A stretch of 64,000 nt of DNA from Kosakonia oryzae (GTDB lineage Bacteria; Pseudomonadota; Gammaproteobacteria; Enterobacterales; Enterobacteriaceae): contig NZ_CP014007.2 of assembly GCF_001658025.2 (NCBI RefSeq), positions 2,480,001 through 2,544,000 of the forward strand, in the 5' to 3' direction. This document shows positions 61,004 to 64,000 of the stretch, piece by piece. Below the pieces are notes generated by a model. That model saw only the letters and a program-made list of their open reading frames with translations, was not told where the DNA came from and did not search any database. The position numbers and the translations under genes were made by a program. Positions within the stretch are counted from its first letter, which is position 1. The number at the start of each line of letters is the position of its first letter.

Positions 61004-62049
61004 GCGAGCCGCTAAAGCCAAGAATCGATTTCGCCGGGCCGCTGGAAGCGGAAACCGACGCGCAGTTTAAAGGCGCGCAAACTTTTGACGCGCAGCAGGC
61101 GGAAAAATTCTCGCCGCTCATCACTGACGATTCGCCTGCTGAGGGGCAGGCGGAAGCCGTAGTGGAATCCGCGCTGCGCCCGAAGCGCAGCCTGTGGCGC
61201 AAAATGGTCAGCGCCGGGCTGGCGCTATTTGGCGTGAGCGTTATCGGTCAGGGCGTGCAGTGGGCGATGAATGCCTGGCAGACCCAGGACTGGGTCGCGC
61301 TCGGCGGCTGTGCGGCCGGCGCGTTGATCATCGGCGCAGGTGTCGGTTCGGTCGCCAGCGAATGGCGGCGGCTCTGGCGTTTGCGGCAGCGAGCGCAGGA
61401 GCGTGATGAAGCCCGTGATTTGCTGCATAGCCATGCCACCGGAAAAGGCCGTGCGTTTTGCGAAAAACTGGCGCAGCAGGCGGGCATCGATCATGCACAT
61501 CCGGCCATGCAGCGCTGGTATGCCGCCATTCACGAAACGCAAAGCGATCGTGAAATCGTCAGCCTTTACGCTCATCTGGTGCAACCGGTGCTGGATACGC
61601 AGGCGCGGCGCGAAATCAGCCGTTCGGCGGCAGAATCCACGTTGATGATCGCGGTCAGTCCGCTGGCGCTGGTGGATATGGCATTTATCGCCTGGCGCAA
61701 CCTGCGGCTGATCAATCGTATCGCCACGCTTTATGGTATCGAACTCGGCTATTACAGCCGCTTGCGGTTGTTCCGCCTGGTACTGTTGAATATTGCCTTT
61801 GCCGGTGCCAGCGAACTGGTGCGCGAAGTGGGAATGGACTGGCTATCGCAGGATCTCGCGGCGCGGCTTTCTGCACGCGCCGCACAGGGAATTGGCGCCG
61901 GGTTGCTGACGGCGCGTCTGGGAATTAAGGCCATGGAATTGTGCCGCCCTTTGCCGTGGCTGGATGATGATAAACCCCGGCTCGGCGATTTCCGTCGCCA
62001 GCTGATTGGTCAGCTTAAAGAGACCCTGCAAAAGCGGCCTGCGGAGTAA
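61000..62049 (+). CDS. ycjF: UPF0283 membrane protein YcjF
   Basis: 349 residues: a polar N-terminus (about 1-65), two membrane spans around 70-118, and a C-terminal DUF697-type domain with SVIxx-like [24 protein letters not shown]. Linked to YcjX in the psp regulon; the function is unknown. Four-base overlap with ycjX (ATGA). Confidence 0.93.
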   Translation: MSEPLKPRIDFAGPLEAETDAQFKGAQTFDAQQAEKFSPLITDDSPAEGQAEAVVESALRPKRSLWRKMVSAGLALFGVSVIGQGVQWAMNAWQTQDWVALGGCAAGALIIGAGVGSVASEWRRLWRLRQRAQERDEARDLLHSHATGKGRAFCEKLAQQAGIDHAHPAMQRWYAAIHETQSDREIVSLYAHLVQPVLDTQARREISRSAAESTLMIAVSPLALVDMAFIAWRNLRLINRIATLYGIELGYYSRLRLFRLVLLNIAFAGASELVREVGMDWLSQDLAARLSARAAQGIGAGLLTARLGIKAMELCRPLPWLDDDKPRLGDFRRQLIGQLKETLQKRPAE

Positions 62050-62101
62050 AATGGCGCTGCGCGCTTATCTTTACAGCGTAATGCCGCTTTTTCCGGCAGG
62101 C

Positions 62102-62119
62102 TGTCAATATTTGTTGACA
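62102..62119. promoter_or_regulatory. TyrR box upstream of tyrR
   Basis: TGTCAA-N6-TTGACA is a perfect inverted repeat with the TyrR-box spacing (consensus TGTAAA-N6-TTTACA), 74 bases before the tyrR start. Its right half is also a consensus -35 (TTGACA). E. coli tyrR is weakly autoregulated through such a site. Confidence 0.75.
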
Positions 62120-62192
62120 GACATCTTCCTGCCAGCCTGGAAGTGTCTTATCATCCTTTTATTACGTGAATGAAAAAAGGGTGGTTATTCCC

Positions 62193-63734
62193 ATGCGTCT
62201 TGAAGTCTTTTGCGAGGATCGTCTTGGTCTGACACGTGAATTGCTCGATTTACTGGTGCTGCGCGGCATTGATTTGCGCGGCATCGAAATTGACCCGATC
62301 GGGCGTATTTACCTCAATTTCGCCGCGCTTCAGTTCGATACATTCAGTAGCCTGATGGCCGAAATTCGTCGCATTCCCGGCGTTACCGACGTTCGCACCG
62401 TATCGTGGATGCCTTCTGAGCGTGAGCACCGCGCCCTGAGCGCGCTGCTGGAAGCACTGCCGGAGCCGGTACTGTCGCTGGACATGAAAAGTAAAATTGA
62501 GCTGGCAAACCCGGCCAGTTGCCAGCTTTTCACGCAAGATATCGATAAATTACGCAACCACAATGCCGCACAACTGATCCCCGGTTTTAACTTCCAGCGC
62601 TGGCTGGAGGGGAACCCGCGTAACTCGCATAGCGAACATGTGGTGATCGGTGGACAAAACTTCCTGATGGAAATTACCCCGGTGCATCTGGAAGGAGAAA
62701 CCGGCGAACCGATGCTGACCGGCGCCGTCGTTATGCTACGTTCCACCGTGCGCATGGGACGTCAGTTACAGAATATTAACCCGCAGGATATCAGCACCTT
62801 CAGTCAGATTGTCGCTGCCAGCCAGAAAATGAAGCATGTCGTCGAGCAGGCGCGCAAACTGGCGACGCTGACCGCACCGCTGTTGATTACCGGCGATACC
62901 GGCACAGGGAAAGATTTGCTGGCGCATGCCTGTCACCTTGCCAGTCCGCGAGCGACGAAGCCGTATCTGGCGCTGAACTGTGCATCGATCCCGGAAGAAT
63001 CGGTCGAAAGCGAACTTTTCGGTCATGCGCCAGAAGGGAAAAAAGGCTTTTTTGAACAGGCGAACGGCGGCTCGGTACTGCTGGATGAAATTGGCGAAAT
63101 GTCGCCGCGTATGCAGGTCAAACTGCTGCGTTTCCTCAACGACGGTACTTTCCGCCGCGTTGGTGAAGATCATGAAGTACATGTTGATGTCAGAGTGATT
63201 TGCGCCACGCAACGTAACCTGGTGGAGTTGGTACAGAAAGGGCTGTTTCGCGAGGATCTCTATTATCGTTTGAATGTCCTGACGCTGAATTTGCCGCCGC
63301 TGCGCGAACGTCCGCAGGACATCATGCCGCTGACGGAACTGTTCGTTGCCCGTTTCGCCGATGAGCAGGGCGTACCACGGCCGAAATTATCACAGGATCT
63401 GCCGCCGCTGCTGAACCGCTATAGCTGGCCGGGCAATGTCCGCCAGTTGAAAAACGCCATTTATCGCGCGTTAACGCAACTGGAAGGCTATGAACTGCGC
63501 GCGCAGGATATTCTGTTGCCGGATTACGACGCGGCCAGTGTTACCGTGGGTGAAGATGCCATGGAAGGTTCGCTGGATGAGATCACCAGTCGGTTTGAGC
63601 GTTCAGTGCTGACGCAGCTTTATCGCAACTATCCCAGTACGCGTAAACTGGCGCGCAGGCTTGGCGTATCGCACACCGCGATTGCCAATAAGCTGCGGGA
63701 ATATGGTTTAAGCCAGAAGAAAAGCGAAGAGTAA
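62193..63734 (+). CDS. tyrR: Aromatic amino-acid regulator TyrR
   Basis: 513 residues, the E. coli length. Represses or activates aromatic amino-acid synthesis and transport genes with Tyr, Phe or Trp plus ATP. N-terminal ACT domain (MRLEVFCEDRLGLTREL), PAS domain (~80-190), AAA+ domain with GDTGTGKD, and Fis-type helix-turn-helix (STRKLARRLGVSHTAIANKLREYG). The GAFTGA motif is replaced by HAPEGKKGF, consistent with use of sigma-70 rather than sigma-54. ATG 62193 gives the conserved N-terminus; the in-frame ATG at 62166 is upstream extension. Confidence 0.97.
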   Translation: MRLEVFCEDRLGLTRELLDLLVLRGIDLRGIEIDPIGRIYLNFAALQFDTFSSLMAEIRRIPGVTDVRTVSWMPSEREHRALSALLEALPEPVLSLDMKSKIELANPASCQLFTQDIDKLRNHNAAQLIPGFNFQRWLEGNPRNSHSEHVVIGGQNFLMEITPVHLEGETGEPMLTGAVVMLRSTVRMGRQLQNINPQDISTFSQIVAASQKMKHVVEQARKLATLTAPLLITGDTGTGKDLLAHACHLASPRATKPYLALNCASIPEESVESELFGHAPEGKKGFFEQANGGSVLLDEIGEMSPRMQVKLLRFLNDGTFRRVGEDHEVHVDVRVICATQRNLVELVQKGLFREDLYYRLNVLTLNLPPLRERPQDIMPLTELFVARFADEQGVPRPKLSQDLPPLLNRYSWPGNVRQLKNAIYRALTQLEGYELRAQDILLPDYDAASVTVGEDAMEGSLDEITSRFERSVLTQLYRNYPSTRKLARRLGVSHTAIANKLREYGLSQKKSEE

Positions 63735-63762
63735 AGAAAACCCGGCAGCGTTCGCTGCCGGG
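63735..63762 (-). terminator. tpx terminator between tyrR and tpx
   Basis: CCCGGCAGC and GCTGCCGGG form a 9-bp stem with a GTTC loop; on the minus strand a T-rich stretch follows, so it ends tpx transcription. The plus-strand exit lacks Ts. Confidence 0.82.
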
Positions 63763-63772
63763 CCGAAAAATA

Positions 63773-64000
63773 TCAGGCTTTCAGTACGTCAAGTGCTGCG
63801 GTGTAATCCGGCTCAGTGGTAATTTCATTGACCAGCTGGCTGAAAATAACCTTATCGTTTTCATCCAGTACTACGACAGCGCGTGCTGCCAGGCCTTTCA
63901 GTGCACCTTCAGAAATACCCACGCCGTAGTTTTCCAGGAAATCAGCGCTGCGCAGCGTTGACAGTGTAACCACATTGCTCAGGCCTTCCGCGCCGCAGAA
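63773..64000 (-). CDS. tpx: Thiol peroxidase Tpx, truncated by window edge
   Basis: 76 C-terminal residues of about 168 are present; the frame is open to base 64000. FCGAEGL contains the resolving cysteine (Cys95 in E. coli numbering), and [25 protein letters not shown] is characteristic. Tpx is a periplasmic-type atypical 2-Cys peroxiredoxin reducing lipid hydroperoxides with thioredoxin. Convergent with tyrR. Confidence 0.95.
   Translation of the reverse strand, partial: FCGAEGLSNVVTLSTLRSADFLENYGVGISEGALKGLAARAVVVLDENDKVIFSQLVNEITTEPDYTAALDVLKA

Overview
The window is chromosomal DNA of a member of the Enterobacteriaceae. Gene order follows the Escherichia coli stretch from ychE-opp through trp, topA-cysB-acnA and sap to psp-tyrR-tpx, and most proteins align end to end with recalled E. 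coli homologues. The accessory content (an rpfF gene beside rpfR, a CLC/oxidoreductase/MarR cluster beside ompW, sap directly next to psp) and the codon usage suggest the Enterobacter/Kosakonia/Cronobacter side of the family rather than Escherichia. I cannot name a species from sequence alone.

Layout: 1-6.9 kb holds the end of a MarC-family gene (ychE), a long non-coding leader and the oligopeptide importer operon oppABCDF. 7-13.7 kb holds yciU, clsA and yciY, then a LysE-type exporter and an SMR efflux protein where E. coli has kch, then yciI, tonB, yciA, yciB, yciC and a cysteine-cluster gene. 14-17.6 kb holds ompW and an accessory group (CLC channel/antiporter, MDR oxidoreductase, MarR regulator). 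17.6-24.3 kb is the complete trpLEDCBA operon with operator, leader peptide and attenuator. 24.4-30 kb holds rnm, yciO, rluB, btuR, yciK, sohB and yciN. 30.2-37.8 kb holds topA, cysB, three micro-genes (ymiA, yciX, ymiC) and acnA. 37.8-43.8 kb holds ribA, pgpB, lapAB, pyrF-yciH, osmB, yciT and yciZ. 44-46.9 kb carries a DSF-type quorum-sensing pair, rpfF and rpfR, tail to tail. 47-51.4 kb holds rnb, yciW and fabI. 51.5-56.8 kb is the sapABCDF operon on the minus strand. 56.9-62 kb is pspF and pspABCD-ycjXF, followed by tyrR and the end of tpx.

Several regulators sit beside their targets or autoregulatory sites. These are TrpR operator plus attenuator for trp, a TyrR-box palindrome before tyrR, a sigma-54 promoter between pspF and pspA, a Fur-like site before tonB, and twin palindromes between marR and the oxidoreductase. 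No rRNA, tRNA, CRISPR array, insertion sequence or prophage was seen. The most interesting features are the rpfF/rpfR module with its shared CTAG stop codons, the twin operator in the marR intergenic region, and the resemblance of the microproteins YmiA and YmiC. All identities come from recalled family knowledge; no database search was run.
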